Positions 1 through 9,663 of a stretch of 64,000 nt of DNA are shown piece after piece. This stretch comes from a virus. The notes under the pieces were generated by a model. It had not been told where the DNA came from. It did not search any database and worked only from the letters and a program-made list of their open reading frames with translations. The position numbers were made by a program, and so were the translations under genes. Every line of letters begins with the position of its first letter. The first letter of the stretch is position 1. The stretch lies in IMG/VR virus record IMGVR_UViG_3300043410_001471, positions 181,437 to 245,436 of that record; one strand, written 5' to 3'.

Positions 1-2
1 TT

Positions 3-1727
3 ATTAAAGAAGTTGCTTATTTAAGAGCTGAGAAACTTCCGTATTGTGTATCAACAATGAACACATATTTTACAGCATATGTTATCAAATGGTCTGATTT
101 AAAGTTCTATCCTAAAAATTATAAAGGCGAACTTCAACCACATGATATTCAAAATTCTCAATCAAATAGAAATCCATCAATTAATGTTAATTCGAAAAAG
201 TTACCTAAGAAATTAGCATATGGAATTCGTATTATGGGAGGTAATTCATCTTTTAATTATTTACCATTGGGTATTTTAGATGATACAATTGCACTTCAAG
301 CTGAAGATAGAGGACATGAGGGTGGTGTATTATTCTTTAATTATGATACTAAATGGCCTATTAAAATTTGGAAAAGAGCTTTACAAATTTTAGAAACGGA
401 AGTTATGGAATCCGAACAAACTTCCAATACAAAATTAATTATAAAATCTTTGAAATCATTGATGAATGATAAGAAAGTAAAGGAATTATCATTTGCGGAA
501 ATTGTTCCATTAGATATAAAGAAAGAAAAAGATAACGCTTATATTCCAATAGAATTGAAAGTATATCCTAATAGAACATTTCATAGAAGAGAAATTTTAG
601 GAATTAATAATAATGAAGATACTTGGCAAACTCACCAAAAAGCAGTAGCTGAAGCTGAAATTGTTTTAGATGCAATTTATGGTGTGGGTAACGATTATTT
701 TGATAAAATATATACACCAGTTGAAGGTAAAGCACTTTTTCAAGGTGAATTAACTATGTTAGCAAAACATGCAGCAGCTGGTCACAAAATGGAAAGATAT
801 GAAGAAGAACCAATTATGCTATGGTTAAGTTCTAGACAATATAGAAAAGATTCTTTGGACATTTATAGAGGATTTGATTGTTCAACATTAAATACTCGCA
901 TTGCTCAATATAAAAAATTAGTTGAATCCATTTCTAAAGATAAAAAATTAGATGAATTAGTTAAAACGGAAGTAGATTTTTTAACTTACATATCAGAATG
1001 TGTTAATATAGACTCATTTGAAACAACGATTGATAATGTTGTTGCTAAATATAAAGGAAAATCTACAACCAACATCAATGACCTTTCTATGACAAAAATG
1101 GATTCGGCTCTTATGATGGCTCAAATTATTAGAGATTATTTAGATACACGAACTGCTAGATTAACAAAAGATGTTGTAATTACAGTTGGTAATAAAGTAT
1201 TGAAAATGGCTTCTGAATTATTGGAGAATGAAAATGTTCAATCCGAATTAATTTCATCATCTACCGGTGCTAATGGAAGATATAAGCAATTTTATATGAA
1301 CTTAGAGGAGGAATTAAATGAATTACCATATGAAGAGGTTAGTGATGTTAAAGAAACATTGATTTCAAAAGCTAAACAGCAAATGGATTCATCTTTAAAT
1401 CCAAATGGAGATATTCCAATGATTGATAGAGATGAAAATGCAAAATCGGTTTTTAAAATTGTTATTGTAAATATTAACAAAGGTATCGGATTTGAAAAAG
1501 GGCATAAGAATGCTGGAATAGATAGTAAAGATATCGATAACTTTTTCTTACAATTTACAGGAGATAATGGATTCTGGTCTAATAAAAGAGATTTTGAACC
1601 AAACACATATTCAGCTGAATATTTAAATTCAATAAAAGAATTTATGAAAACTAATGAGTTGAATGATAATGATGAGTGGCAAGATGCATATCAAAATACT
1701 CGTAAATTTGTAACATCTGTTTGGTAA
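3..1727 (+). CDS. Uncharacterised phage protein, 5' end outside window
   Basis: The reading frame is already open at the left edge and runs in coding style into an internal ATG at 57, so the gene probably starts upstream; at least 574 residues are visible. I recognise no family. The protein is hydrophilic and lacks membrane segments and cysteine clusters. Its middle (about residues 280-400) is predicted helical and rich in Lys/Asp/Glu. It ends 18 bp before a glycosyltransferase-like gene and lies just upstream of the DNA polymerase group, so a role in DNA metabolism is possible but is only inference from position. The frame is long and uninterrupted, so it is certainly a gene. Confidence 0.8.
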   Translation: MKEVAYLRAEKLPYCVSTMNTYFTAYVIKWSDLKFYPKNYKGELQPHDIQNSQSNRNPSINVNSKKLPKKLAYGIRIMGGNSSFNYLPLGILDDTIALQAEDRGHEGGVLFFNYDTKWPIKIWKRALQILETEVMESEQTSNTKLIIKSLKSLMNDKKVKELSFAEIVPLDIKKEKDNAYIPIELKVYPNRTFHRREILGINNNEDTWQTHQKAVAEAEIVLDAIYGVGNDYFDKIYTPVEGKALFQGELTMLAKHAAAGHKMERYEEEPIMLWLSSRQYRKDSLDIYRGFDCSTLNTRIAQYKKLVESISKDKKLDELVKTEVDFLTYISECVNIDSFETTIDNVVAKYKGKSTTNINDLSMTKMDSALMMAQIIRDYLDTRTARLTKDVVITVGNKVLKMASELLENENVQSELISSSTGANGRYKQFYMNLEEELNELPYEEVSDVKETLISKAKQQMDSSLNPNGDIPMIDRDENAKSVFKIVIVNINKGIGFEKGHKNAGIDSKDIDNFFLQFTGDNGFWSNKRDFEPNTYSAEYLNSIKEFMKTNELNDNDEWQDAYQNTRKFVTSVW

Positions 1728-1745
1728 TATAATAGTAAAATTAAT

Positions 1746-2849
1746 ATGAATAAATTTTGGGATTCCGAAATAGGTAATTTTGATAAGAAGGTATTAGTAG
1801 TACCCAATTATACTCACTTTGGTGAAGGTAAAAATATAAACGCAGATTCGTTTGTGTTAGTTATGAAATCATTTTTAGATAACACTAATTATGATAATTT
1901 ACAATTTATAATTCCATATCCAAATGGATATATGCCAACGGATTTTATGAAGTATAAAAATGTAAAACTTATTAATATGGGGAATGTTTCTACATTTCCC
2001 CCATTAATGAGAATTCAATTCCCCGATTCTGCATTTAAAAAGATATTTTCTGAAGAAGGAATTGATATCATTTGGTCACATTTGCCGGAATGGACTAATC
2101 AATTATTAATCGTTCGTAGATACAACACAGTAACTCAACCTGTTTTGGGTTATTGCCATTGGTGGGAGATTCCTGAAAATGGTGCATATAATCATAATTC
2201 CTTTTGGGCAAATGTGCAAGGTATGTTGAAAATGAGTGTATGTGGGGTAAACTCACAATGGGTTAAGAATTTAGTATTAAAAAGAGCAAGTGGGTTTTTG
2301 AATAAAGAACAATTAGAAAAATTAGATACAATCATTCAGCCTTGGTATTTAGGATGCGATGAGTGGCAAGAAGGAATTGTAAAACCAAAAACTATTTTAT
2401 TCAATCATAGAGCAGATGGGTATACCGGTGCTGATTGGTTTTTTGAAGAGATGGATAAGTTGTGGGAACAAAGACAAGATTTTAAAGTTCTTACATCCAT
2501 AGCTAGTGTTTCAAAACCATATACGGAATCAATCCGACATCCTAATAGAGAACATTATAAACAAAATGTAGGAAGCGCTGATATTGGTGTTGGATGTTTT
2601 ACAAAATATTCAGCATGGAGTATGAGTACAACTGATGGGTTGAGTATGAATGTACCATATATTTTACCAAAAGGATTGTGCTATGAAGAAATGGTTGGAG
2701 AAGATTATCCATTACTTTATAATGGTAAAAAGGAATTTGTAAAAATGTTAGTAGATTACTTAGATGGTAAAATAGAAAGACCTAACACAAAAAAAATGGC
2801 TGAGAAGTTATATTGGAAACATAGTTTAGAAAATTGGAAAATTATATAA
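1746..2849 (+). CDS. GT-B-type glycosyltransferase-like protein
   Basis: A 367-residue soluble protein that reads like a family 4/GT-B glycosyltransferase. An N-terminal half carries the pattern 'YCHWWEIPENGAYNH'. A C-terminal half has 'FNHRADGYTGADWFFEEM', a typical start of the nucleotide-sugar domain, and a late 'TTDGLSMNVPYILPKG' stretch where donor-binding residues usually lie. It would transfer a sugar from an activated donor to an unknown acceptor (surface glycan, virion protein or DNA base). It sits 2 bp before the next gene, in the replication block. It shares the short N-terminal motif 'KFWD' with the next gene. The fold call is fairly good; the substrate is unknown. Confidence 0.6.
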   Translation: MNKFWDSEIGNFDKKVLVVPNYTHFGEGKNINADSFVLVMKSFLDNTNYDNLQFIIPYPNGYMPTDFMKYKNVKLINMGNVSTFPPLMRIQFPDSAFKKIFSEEGIDIIWSHLPEWTNQLLIVRRYNTVTQPVLGYCHWWEIPENGAYNHNSFWANVQGMLKMSVCGVNSQWVKNLVLKRASGFLNKEQLEKLDTIIQPWYLGCDEWQEGIVKPKTILFNHRADGYTGADWFFEEMDKLWEQRQDFKVLTSIASVSKPYTESIRHPNREHYKQNVGSADIGVGCFTKYSAWSMSTTDGLSMNVPYILPKGLCYEEMVGEDYPLLYNGKKEFVKMLVDYLDGKIERPNTKKMAEKLYWKHSLENWKII

Positions 2850-2850
2850 T

Positions 2851-4077
2851 ATGAAATTTTGGGATACAGGTGAACAAACCAACACAGAAGTATTTGACTA
2901 CGATGAGATGAAAAAGAAGTTCATTGAGAACTTGGATTATCTTAAAGAAATGTCAGTAGAAGAGCAAACTCTATACAAAAAATGGATGGAGTGGAATGAA
3001 GATTTAATTGGTAATATGCGAAAATTACCTGCTTTACAACAACATTATGATTCGTTGTGGAAACCGACTGATATTATGGATAAGGAATTAACGATAAAAG
3101 AAATCGAAGGATTGCAACCATATATTGAAGTTGTAGAAGATAATCCAAAAGAATCTACTCGTTGGACTGAAATCCGTAGATTAATTCATACTATGGAGTT
3201 TCAGGCAAATCCAGGTCGTAATGTAAAGTGCTATGTTAAAGATAGAACAAGCGGAAAGATATTAGGACAAGTTTGTTTAGGTTCAGACATTACATCATTG
3301 GGTGTGAGAGATGCATACATTGGTTGGCAGAAAGAAGATAAGTTTCAAAATGGTAAATTGAATTGTACTACTATTGCAACTACAATCGTATCAACCCAAC
3401 CATTTGGATATAATTTCTTAGGTGGTAAGTTAATTGCAGCATTGGCAACTGCACCTGAAGTTAGAGATTACTGGCAAAAGAAATACAACAATCCATTGAT
3501 TGGAGTAGGTACAACATCATTGTATGGTATTCACTCACAATACAATGGTATTCCTCATTTCAAAACATTGGGAGAATCTAAAGGTAAGATTTCTACAAAG
3601 CCAGATGATAAGGTATACGACCCATGGCATCAATGGTTGAAAGAAAATCGTTCTGAATGGTATAAGCAACACATTATGGATGAGAGAGAACGAAATGGTG
3701 CTAATATGGGATACGATAGAAACGGACCTGTAAGTGGAATCAAACAAAAGATTATTCAGGCAATTTTTAAAGAGTTGGGAATCAAAGGAAACGCTTATGA
3801 CCACGGATTCCAAAGAGGTGTGTATTTCGCACAAATGTATGAGAATGGTAATGAGTTCCTTTGTTCTAAAATCGAAGAGAAGGATTTAGTTCTTAAAAAG
3901 AAATTCGCTGATGGTAATGATTATACTATCAAATGGTGGAAAGATAAAGCAATTAAGAGATATACTAAATTGCATGAAGAAGGTAAAATTAAACCCGAAG
4001 TTTTATTCTATATTGATGCAATTGGAATGACTTGGGAACAAATGAAAGAACATTACTTAAAAGAAGTGGGAAGATAA
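2851..4077 (+). CDS. DUF4338/DruA-like protein
   Basis: A 408-residue protein whose central part (about residues 140-250) matches, from memory, the DUF4338/DruA pattern: 'LGSDITSLGVRDAYIGW', then 'ATTIVSTQPFGYNFLGGK', then 'LIAALATAPEVRDYWQKKY' and 'GVGTTSLYG'. Proteins of this type occur in large phages and in the Druantia defence system, where DruA has this domain; the biochemical activity is not settled and an acyltransferase-like fold has been suggested. The gene is packed between a glycosyltransferase-like gene and DNA polymerase with 1-3 bp spacers, which suggests co-expression with replication. There is no signal peptide or membrane segment. Confidence is moderate in the family and low in the function. 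Confidence 0.55.
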   Translation: MKFWDTGEQTNTEVFDYDEMKKKFIENLDYLKEMSVEEQTLYKKWMEWNEDLIGNMRKLPALQQHYDSLWKPTDIMDKELTIKEIEGLQPYIEVVEDNPKESTRWTEIRRLIHTMEFQANPGRNVKCYVKDRTSGKILGQVCLGSDITSLGVRDAYIGWQKEDKFQNGKLNCTTIATTIVSTQPFGYNFLGGKLIAALATAPEVRDYWQKKYNNPLIGVGTTSLYGIHSQYNGIPHFKTLGESKGKISTKPDDKVYDPWHQWLKENRSEWYKQHIMDERERNGANMGYDRNGPVSGIKQKIIQAIFKELGIKGNAYDHGFQRGVYFAQMYENGNEFLCSKIEEKDLVLKKKFADGNDYTIKWWKDKAIKRYTKLHEEGKIKPEVLFYIDAIGMTWEQMKEHYLKEVGR

Positions 4078-4080
4078 AAT

Positions 4081-6642
4081 ATGTATCAAAATATATACTA
4101 CGAAAGAAGCAAGAATTTAATTCATCTATGGGATGATACCAATGGATACCAAACATTTCCATACCGAAAATATGCCTACAAAAAAGACCCATATGGACAG
4201 CATCGTTCAATGTATGGGGATAAGTTATCTCGTATTTCAAAGTGGGAAAAGGATGAGGCCGAAGATTTATTCGAATCGGATGTACCAGAAACAACGAGAG
4301 TATTGGTAGATATCTATGATAATGATTTACCATCAAAAGGACATACAGTATTAACATTTGACATTGAGGTAGAAATGATATCAGGTCTACCAAACACACG
4401 AGAAGCTCAAAACGAAATCACAGCAATCGCAGCACACGATTCTATTACAAAAGAATATGAAGTGTTCGTATTAGATAAAGAAAGAAAAGTTAAAAACAAT
4501 GCTACTAATTTTAGTAAAAACGGCAGAGAGGTTAAAGTACACATATTTGACAACGAAAGGAATTTATTATTTGCATTTCTTAATTATTACCAACAAGTTG
4601 ACCCGACTATTCTAACGGGTTGGAACATTGATTTTTTCGATATTCCATATCTTTACAATCGTATTAAGAATGTTTGTGGAGAGGGACATGCTAAGAGATT
4701 ATCTCGTATCGGAGAAGCATTCTGGTCACCATATAGAGAGAAGTTTAGTTTTGGTGGTGTGAGTGTATTGGATTACATCAATTTGTATAAAACATACACA
4801 TATACATTGGAAGCATCTTATACATTGAACTACATCGCTACCAAAGAATTGGGTAGAGGTAAGGTGGAGTATGAGGGAAGTTTGGATGATTTATTTGTAA
4901 ACGATTTGGAGAAATTCATTGAGTATAACATTGTCGATGTGGAGTTGGTTGTAGCAATGGATGCCAAATTACAATTCATTGAATTATGTAGAGCCGTTTG
5001 TCACGCTGGATTTGTTCCATATGAAGATTACATATTTTCATCAAAGTGGTTAGAAGGAGCTTGTTTAGGATATCTTAAAAAGAAAGGATTGGTAGCAACC
5101 AATAAACCAAAAGATAGAAAGGAAAGAATGCAAGCTCTTAGAGATAATAACGAAGAGAAATTCATTGGAGCATATGTAAAAGAACCTATCGTTGGTAAGT
5201 ATGATTGGATTTATGATTTGGACTTAACATCTCTATATCCATCAATCATTATGACTTTGAATATCAGTCCCGAAACAAAGATTGGTAAGATTCAGAATTG
5301 GGATGCTGAAGCAAATATCAGAGGGTTAGATACTACATACAAAGTAGTTGGTAAAGATGGTGATACTTATGAATATACGACTCAGGAACTAAAGGAAGTT
5401 ATTAAGGATAGTAATTTAGGTGTTGCGGCAAATGGAGTTCTCTATTCACAAGATTCACCGGGTTTGATTGCCGATATCTTAAATGATTGGTTTCAAAAGC
5501 GTGTTGAGTTCCGTAAATTAGAAAAGAAATATGGTACGGAAGGTGATACTGAAAAGTATGAATTCTATGCTAAAAGACAGCTAGTACAAAAGATTCTTTT
5601 GAACTCAATGTATGGTGTATTGGGTTTACCAGCATTTCGATTCTATGATGTGGATAACGCTGAAGCAGTAACCCTAACAGGTCAAACTGTTATTAAGAAA
5701 ACAGCAGAGATGGCAAACATCAAATATTGGAAAGAACTCGGAACTAAAGAGGATTATAATGTGTACATCGATACTGATTCCATTTATATGATGGCAGAAC
5801 CTTTGGTAAAACATAGATACCCTGAATATAAAACATTTGACCAAAATCGAATGGCTGAAGAGGTAAATACTATTGCCGAAGAAACTCAAACATTTTTGAA
5901 CACATTCTATGATATGTTGGCTGAAAAGTTCTTCTTTATTCCAAAAGAGAAACATAGATTTGAGATTAAGAAAGAATACATTAGTAAAGCAGGATTTTGG
6001 GTAGCAAAGAAGAGATATGCACAATGGATGATTCTAAAAAATGGTGTACCTTGTGATAAGTTGGATGTTAAAGGATTGGATGTGGTTCGTTCATCATTTC
6101 CTAAAGCATTTCAGGACTTTATGGCTAAAATGTTGAAAGATATTTTAATGGGTAAGGATAACGCATTTATGGATGAATCTTTATTGGATTTCAAAAAGAA
6201 TATGATTAATCTACCTGTAAACAAAATAGCAAAGGGTGGAGCAATTAAGGAGTTAAGTAAGTATGATAATGGTAGTTGGAGAAAAGATGGTGGAGAAGCT
6301 ATCGCATCATTTGAAAAGGGAACACCTGCACACGTTAAAGCTGGAATCACTTACAATCGATTATTAAAATTCTTCAATTGTCCATTTAAGCATGAACCAA
6401 TTAGAGATGGTGATAAAGTAAAGTGGGTATATCTTAAAACAAATCCATTGGGATTAGATACTGTTGCATTTAAGGATTATAATGACCCAAAAGAGATTAT
6501 GGATTTCGTAGAACAATATGTTGATAGAGATATGATTTATAAAGCAGAGTTGGAAAACAAAGTAGATGATTTCTATAACGCCTTAAAATGGAGTAAAGCA
6601 TCAACCGAAGCACAAACCGCTAAAAAGTTTTTTAGTTTTTAA
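4081..6642 (+). CDS. 43: Family B DNA polymerase (T4 gp43-like)
   Basis: Replicative DNA polymerase of 853 residues, close to T4 gp43 (898). The 3'-5' exonuclease motif 'FDIE' is at residues 93-96, and the exonuclease continues with 'GWNIDFFDIPYL'. Polymerase motif A 'DLTSLYPSI' is near 381-389, motif B 'KILLNSMYG' near 504-512, and motif C 'YIDTDSIY' near 562-569 supplies the metal-binding aspartates. The C terminus ends in 'KKFFSF', where T4-like polymerases carry a clamp-binding tail. Clamp and clamp-loader genes follow downstream. Start ATG lies 3 bp after the previous stop. All catalytic motifs are intact and no intein is seen. Confidence 0.97.
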   Translation: MYQNIYYERSKNLIHLWDDTNGYQTFPYRKYAYKKDPYGQHRSMYGDKLSRISKWEKDEAEDLFESDVPETTRVLVDIYDNDLPSKGHTVLTFDIEVEMISGLPNTREAQNEITAIAAHDSITKEYEVFVLDKERKVKNNATNFSKNGREVKVHIFDNERNLLFAFLNYYQQVDPTILTGWNIDFFDIPYLYNRIKNVCGEGHAKRLSRIGEAFWSPYREKFSFGGVSVLDYINLYKTYTYTLEASYTLNYIATKELGRGKVEYEGSLDDLFVNDLEKFIEYNIVDVELVVAMDAKLQFIELCRAVCHAGFVPYEDYIFSSKWLEGACLGYLKKKGLVATNKPKDRKERMQALRDNNEEKFIGAYVKEPIVGKYDWIYDLDLTSLYPSIIMTLNISPETKIGKIQNWDAEANIRGLDTTYKVVGKDGDTYEYTTQELKEVIKDSNLGVAANGVLYSQDSPGLIADILNDWFQKRVEFRKLEKKYGTEGDTEKYEFYAKRQLVQKILLNSMYGVLGLPAFRFYDVDNAEAVTLTGQTVIKKTAEMANIKYWKELGTKEDYNVYIDTDSIYMMAEPLVKHRYPEYKTFDQNRMAEEVNTIAEETQTFLNTFYDMLAEKFFFIPKEKHRFEIKKEYISKAGFWVAKKRYAQWMILKNGVPCDKLDVKGLDVVRSSFPKAFQDFMAKMLKDILMGKDNAFMDESLLDFKKNMINLPVNKIAKGGAIKELSKYDNGSWRKDGGEAIASFEKGTPAHVKAGITYNRLLKFFNCPFKHEPIRDGDKVKWVYLKTNPLGLDTVAFKDYNDPKEIMDFVEQYVDRDMIYKAELENKVDDFYNALKWSKASTEAQTAKKFFSF

Positions 6643-6643
6643 T

Positions 6644-7402
6644 ATGAAAGGATTAAAATTTTGGAAACCCATATCATTTGATGTTACATCATTTAGATGG
6701 AAATTGAATGAGAGAAAAGGAAGGAGATTTCAAGGTTCAGGTTCAGATAATTCAAATAAGAATGTATACACTTACAACGAACTTGGATTTAGAGGTGATT
6801 CATTTTTAAAAACTGGTTATAAAATTATGAGTGTGGGATGTTCTCACACCGAAGGTATAGGTGTAAATGATGATGAAACTTGGTCGCATTATTTATCAGA
6901 AATGATAGATAGTGGAGTAGATTTAAATTTCGGGCATAGTGGTAGAAGTAATGATTATATAGCAAGAACTATATTAACATTTACTGATAAAGTAAAACCG
7001 GATTTAGTATTGGCGATGTATAGTTATCCATCTCGACGAGAATATTATAAATCAGATGGTGGTATTGAACCATTTGCTTTAAATCCTTGGGGATATTATA
7101 AAGAACATCCGGATGGTATAGGTGAATTTCAAATGTTAGAAAAATTATCAAATGAAGAAGATGATTATATCAATTGGTACAAAAATCATTTGCTAATAAC
7201 ATATTATTTGAAATCAAAAAATATTCCATTTATTTGGAATGGGACATTTGTGAACACCGAATATACAGATGATAATCGATTTGATGGGGAATATAAACAA
7301 TATAGTGATACACATCAGCATGCTACATCGGAAGAAAATAAAAATTATGCAGAAAATTTATATAATCACATAAAAAGACTTGGTATTATCAAAAATTTAT
7401 AG
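6644..7402 (+). CDS. SGNH/GDSL-hydrolase-like protein
   Basis: 252 residues. The block I motif 'GCSHTEG' places a nucleophile serine at about residue 67. Block II/III-like residues follow in 'NFGHSGRSNDYIAR', and a C-terminal 'DTHQHATSEENKNYA' could supply the Asp/His pair. SGNH enzymes deacylate sugars or lipids, so this may trim acetyl groups from a surface or phage glycan. It is one of four such proteins in the window (also 24315, 26909, 39498), which are quite divergent from each other. The N terminus again shows 'KFW'. It starts 1 bp after the polymerase stop. The fold call is good; the substrate is unknown. Confidence 0.65.
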   Translation: MKGLKFWKPISFDVTSFRWKLNERKGRRFQGSGSDNSNKNVYTYNELGFRGDSFLKTGYKIMSVGCSHTEGIGVNDDETWSHYLSEMIDSGVDLNFGHSGRSNDYIARTILTFTDKVKPDLVLAMYSYPSRREYYKSDGGIEPFALNPWGYYKEHPDGIGEFQMLEKLSNEEDDYINWYKNHLLITYYLKSKNIPFIWNGTFVNTEYTDDNRFDGEYKQYSDTHQHATSEENKNYAENLYNHIKRLGIIKNL

Positions 7403-7410
7403 TATATTTG
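7380..7410 (+). promoter_or_regulatory. Bacteroidota-type promoter for clamp gene
   Basis: TTG at 7380-7382, 20 bp spacer, TATATTTG at 7403-7410. This fits the host primary-sigma consensus (TTTG, about 20 bp, TAnnTTTG). It lies 36 bp before the sliding-clamp ATG, in a gap left after the end of the polymerase operon. Confidence 0.75.
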
Positions 7411-7445
7411 TAAAACAAAATTAAAATTTAAATAAAACAACAATT

Positions 7446-8159
7446 ATGAACAAAAACAATCTATTACGATTTATCCAAAAGTATTCATTAGGTGGGGTAA
7501 TCGAATCGGTAGCATGGAACGCTGAAGGTAATAAGTTATCAGTTCGTTTCATTTCGGATGACAAGACTATGTTAGGTGAAGTGGATTTTGATGGTTTCAC
7601 ATCAACACCATTTAACATCGGTATTTACACAACTTCTTTATTAAAGAATTTAGTGGGAATTTTAGACAGTGATATCAATTTAAAAGTAGATTCAGTTGGA
7701 GATAAGGCGACTGTATTAAAGTTATCTTCAGATGAAACTGAAACATCTTATCAATTAGCAGATTTGGGAGTTATTCCATCTGTACCTGATTTGAAACAAA
7801 TGCCTGAATTTGGTATTGGTATTGAAATGGCATCTAATATGATTGATAAATTTATCAAAGCAAAAGGTGCATTATCCGATATCGATACATTCACTGTATT
7901 TACTGAAGGTGGTGATTTGAAAATGGCTATTGGTTATTCTTCAATCTCTACAAATAGAGTAACATTTACGGCAACTAAAGGGTTCGATGGTGAAGTAAAA
8001 CCAATTTCATTCTCAGCGAAGTATTTGAAAGAAATCTTAACAGCAAACAAAGAAGCAACTACTGCAAAGTTAAAAGTTTCAACTGATGGTTTAGCGCATG
8101 TTGAATTTAAGATTGATGAATTTACTTGTAAATATTATTTAGTTGAAATCTCAAATTAA
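7446..8159 (+). CDS. 45: Sliding clamp (T4 gp45-like)
   Basis: 237 residues, against 228 for T4 gp45. It is a two-domain beta-rich protein with the expected pattern: short helix plus 'RFIQKYSLGGVIESV' at the N terminus, a linker with 'LADLGVIPSVPDLKQMP', and a closing strand 'FTCKYYLVEISN' that resembles the C-terminal strand of phage clamps. It would trimerise around DNA and tether the polymerase encoded at 4081. It has its own promoter at 7380, which makes sense because clamps are needed in excess and, in T4, also activate late transcription. Start ATG follows an A-rich leader. Family call is firm from context plus pattern. Confidence 0.85.
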   Translation: MNKNNLLRFIQKYSLGGVIESVAWNAEGNKLSVRFISDDKTMLGEVDFDGFTSTPFNIGIYTTSLLKNLVGILDSDINLKVDSVGDKATVLKLSSDETETSYQLADLGVIPSVPDLKQMPEFGIGIEMASNMIDKFIKAKGALSDIDTFTVFTEGGDLKMAIGYSSISTNRVTFTATKGFDGEVKPISFSAKYLKEILTANKEATTAKLKVSTDGLAHVEFKIDEFTCKYYLVEISN

Positions 8160-8163
8160 TAGT

Positions 8164-8424
8164 ATGGAAGAGAAATTAGAACAACCTGTTGATATTGTAG
8201 ATGCGGAGTGGTGTTTTCAATTCTTTGATAACGAACCAGTTGTATTTGCATATTCTAACGAAGGGCAAGAAGAAGCTTCCCCATTAGTTCTACAAATTCA
8301 ATCGGTAGAGGGGCAGGGACTGCACTTCAAACACAATGGTATGGAATTTAAAATATTCCCAAGACCAGTTAGTGAAGAAACAAAATTAGAAAGAGTAAAA
8401 TCAAAAGAAAATGACATTCGATAA
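8164..8424 (+). CDS. Small acidic protein of unknown function
   Basis: 86 residues from the ATG at 8164; an upstream TTG at 8143 lies inside the clamp gene and is less likely. The protein is acidic, with a beta-type pattern ('WCFQFFDNEPVVFAY', 'GLHFKHNGMEFKIFP'). It overlaps the next gene by 14 bp and sits directly behind the clamp, so it is co-transcribed with replication genes. No family recognised. Confidence 0.65.
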   Translation: MEEKLEQPVDIVDAEWCFQFFDNEPVVFAYSNEGQEEASPLVLQIQSVEGQGLHFKHNGMEFKIFPRPVSEETKLERVKSKENDIR

Positions 8425-8710
8425 TTTAATAGAAAATGTATCTCAATGGGCATCTGATAAAGATATCCTAAAGAAAGAAAACGCACCTAAACAATTGTTA
8501 AAGGTGTTAGAAGAAGTTGGCGAAACCGCAGGTGCTTTATTGAAATCCAAAGATGAGGAAATTAAAGATGGTATTGGTGATTCATTTGTAACACTTATCA
8601 TTTTAGCTAAACAATTAGGTTTAGAGCCTGCAGATTGTTTAGAAGCAGCATGGAATGAAATTAAAGATAGAACGGGTAAGACTGTAAATGGCGTATTCGT
8701 AAAAAATTAG
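8411..8710 (+). CDS. MazG-like nucleotide pyrophosphohydrolase
   Basis: 99 residues, all-helical, with the MazG signature: 'EEVGE' (about residues 37-41) followed by 'DGIGD' (about 54-58), which together give the Mg-binding acidic cluster. Single-domain MazG-like proteins hydrolyse (d)NTPs or (p)ppGpp-like nucleotides and are common in phages, where they are thought to tune nucleotide pools or the starvation response. It overlaps the preceding gene by 14 bp and lies inside the replisome operon, consistent with nucleotide housekeeping during replication. Confidence 0.8.
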   Translation: MTFDNLIENVSQWASDKDILKKENAPKQLLKVLEEVGETAGALLKSKDEEIKDGIGDSFVTLIILAKQLGLEPADCLEAAWNEIKDRTGKTVNGVFVKN

Positions 8711-8712
8711 AA

Positions 8713-9663
8713 ATGAATATTTGGGTATCGGAATGGGCTTCAAATGAAATGAAAATGCTGGAATACATAAAGTTTCCAGCAACATTTCATTTAAATAGAA
8801 ACGGATTACCAATTTATAATTGTAATTATGGAGAGTATGATGCGTTTATCTGGTCTACAAAAGAATTTAAACCAGATGAGGTAACATTTTTATTAGAAAA
8901 TAATTGTAAAGTATTTCTTTTTTGTATTCATGGTGATGGGTTTCATTTAGAAAATCGTAAAGAGTTTTTAAAATACGATAATTTTAAAATTATTACCGGT
9001 GCAATAGATGGTGGACTGGCTGGACAAATATTGGAATATCCAAACACATATTTGGATGTTACATTAGTATTAGCTTATTATTATACTCTATTTGCGGTTG
9101 AACTCTATGAATTTCATAAAACAACTTCAAATAAATCATATAAAGTTGGGTTATGGCATAGAGAGGGATATAGACATGATAGAGATTTTTTAATAAAAAA
9201 TATTAGAAATTCCAAACACTCCGAATCATTTAAAATATTAACCCAAAAAGAATTGGATATATATGATGTCCTTATAGGGCGTGATATTGAAAGTAGTTAT
9301 AAACAATGGTCTGTGCAATATTTTAATTTTATGGATTGTGAATTATTTCTAAGTTTCGAATCAGCAAATACGGATTCAACACCATTCTTTTGTTCTGATA
9401 AAATATTGAAAGGATTTATTTTAGAAGCATTGGGTATACCAACTATTCATGTATTACAATCTACTCTTAAGTCTGAATTAGAAAAATATGGGTTTGATAT
9501 AATAGGATATACATCATATCAGGGTGAAATTGTTAATAAATTGATTGATATGAATGTAGATGAATTAAAAGAAAGAAACATCAAATCAAATAATTTGAAG
9601 ATACTTGAAGATATGATAAAGGGTGGACAAATTTTAAACGAATTAAAAAAAATAATGATATGA
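8713..9663 (+). CDS. Putative glycosyltransferase-like protein
   Basis: 316 residues, no signal peptide. The last third contains 'FFCSDKILKGFILEALGIPTI', which resembles the donor-site segment of family 10-like glycosyltransferases and is similar in layout to 'ITEKTWKAIYIGVPFVV' in the gene at 56965. The N-terminal half has a Rossmann-like alternation but no clear motif. It overlaps the clamp-loader gene by 4 bp. I infer a sugar-transfer role from this resemblance and from the many glycan genes nearby; it could equally be a phage-specific protein with a GT-B fold and another job. Confidence 0.45.
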   Translation: MNIWVSEWASNEMKMLEYIKFPATFHLNRNGLPIYNCNYGEYDAFIWSTKEFKPDEVTFLLENNCKVFLFCIHGDGFHLENRKEFLKYDNFKIITGAIDGGLAGQILEYPNTYLDVTLVLAYYYTLFAVELYEFHKTTSNKSYKVGLWHREGYRHDRDFLIKNIRNSKHSESFKILTQKELDIYDVLIGRDIESSYKQWSVQYFNFMDCELFLSFESANTDSTPFFCSDKILKGFILEALGIPTIHVLQSTLKSELEKYGFDIIGYTSYQGEIVNKLIDMNVDELKERNIKSNNLKILEDMIKGGQILNELKKIMI

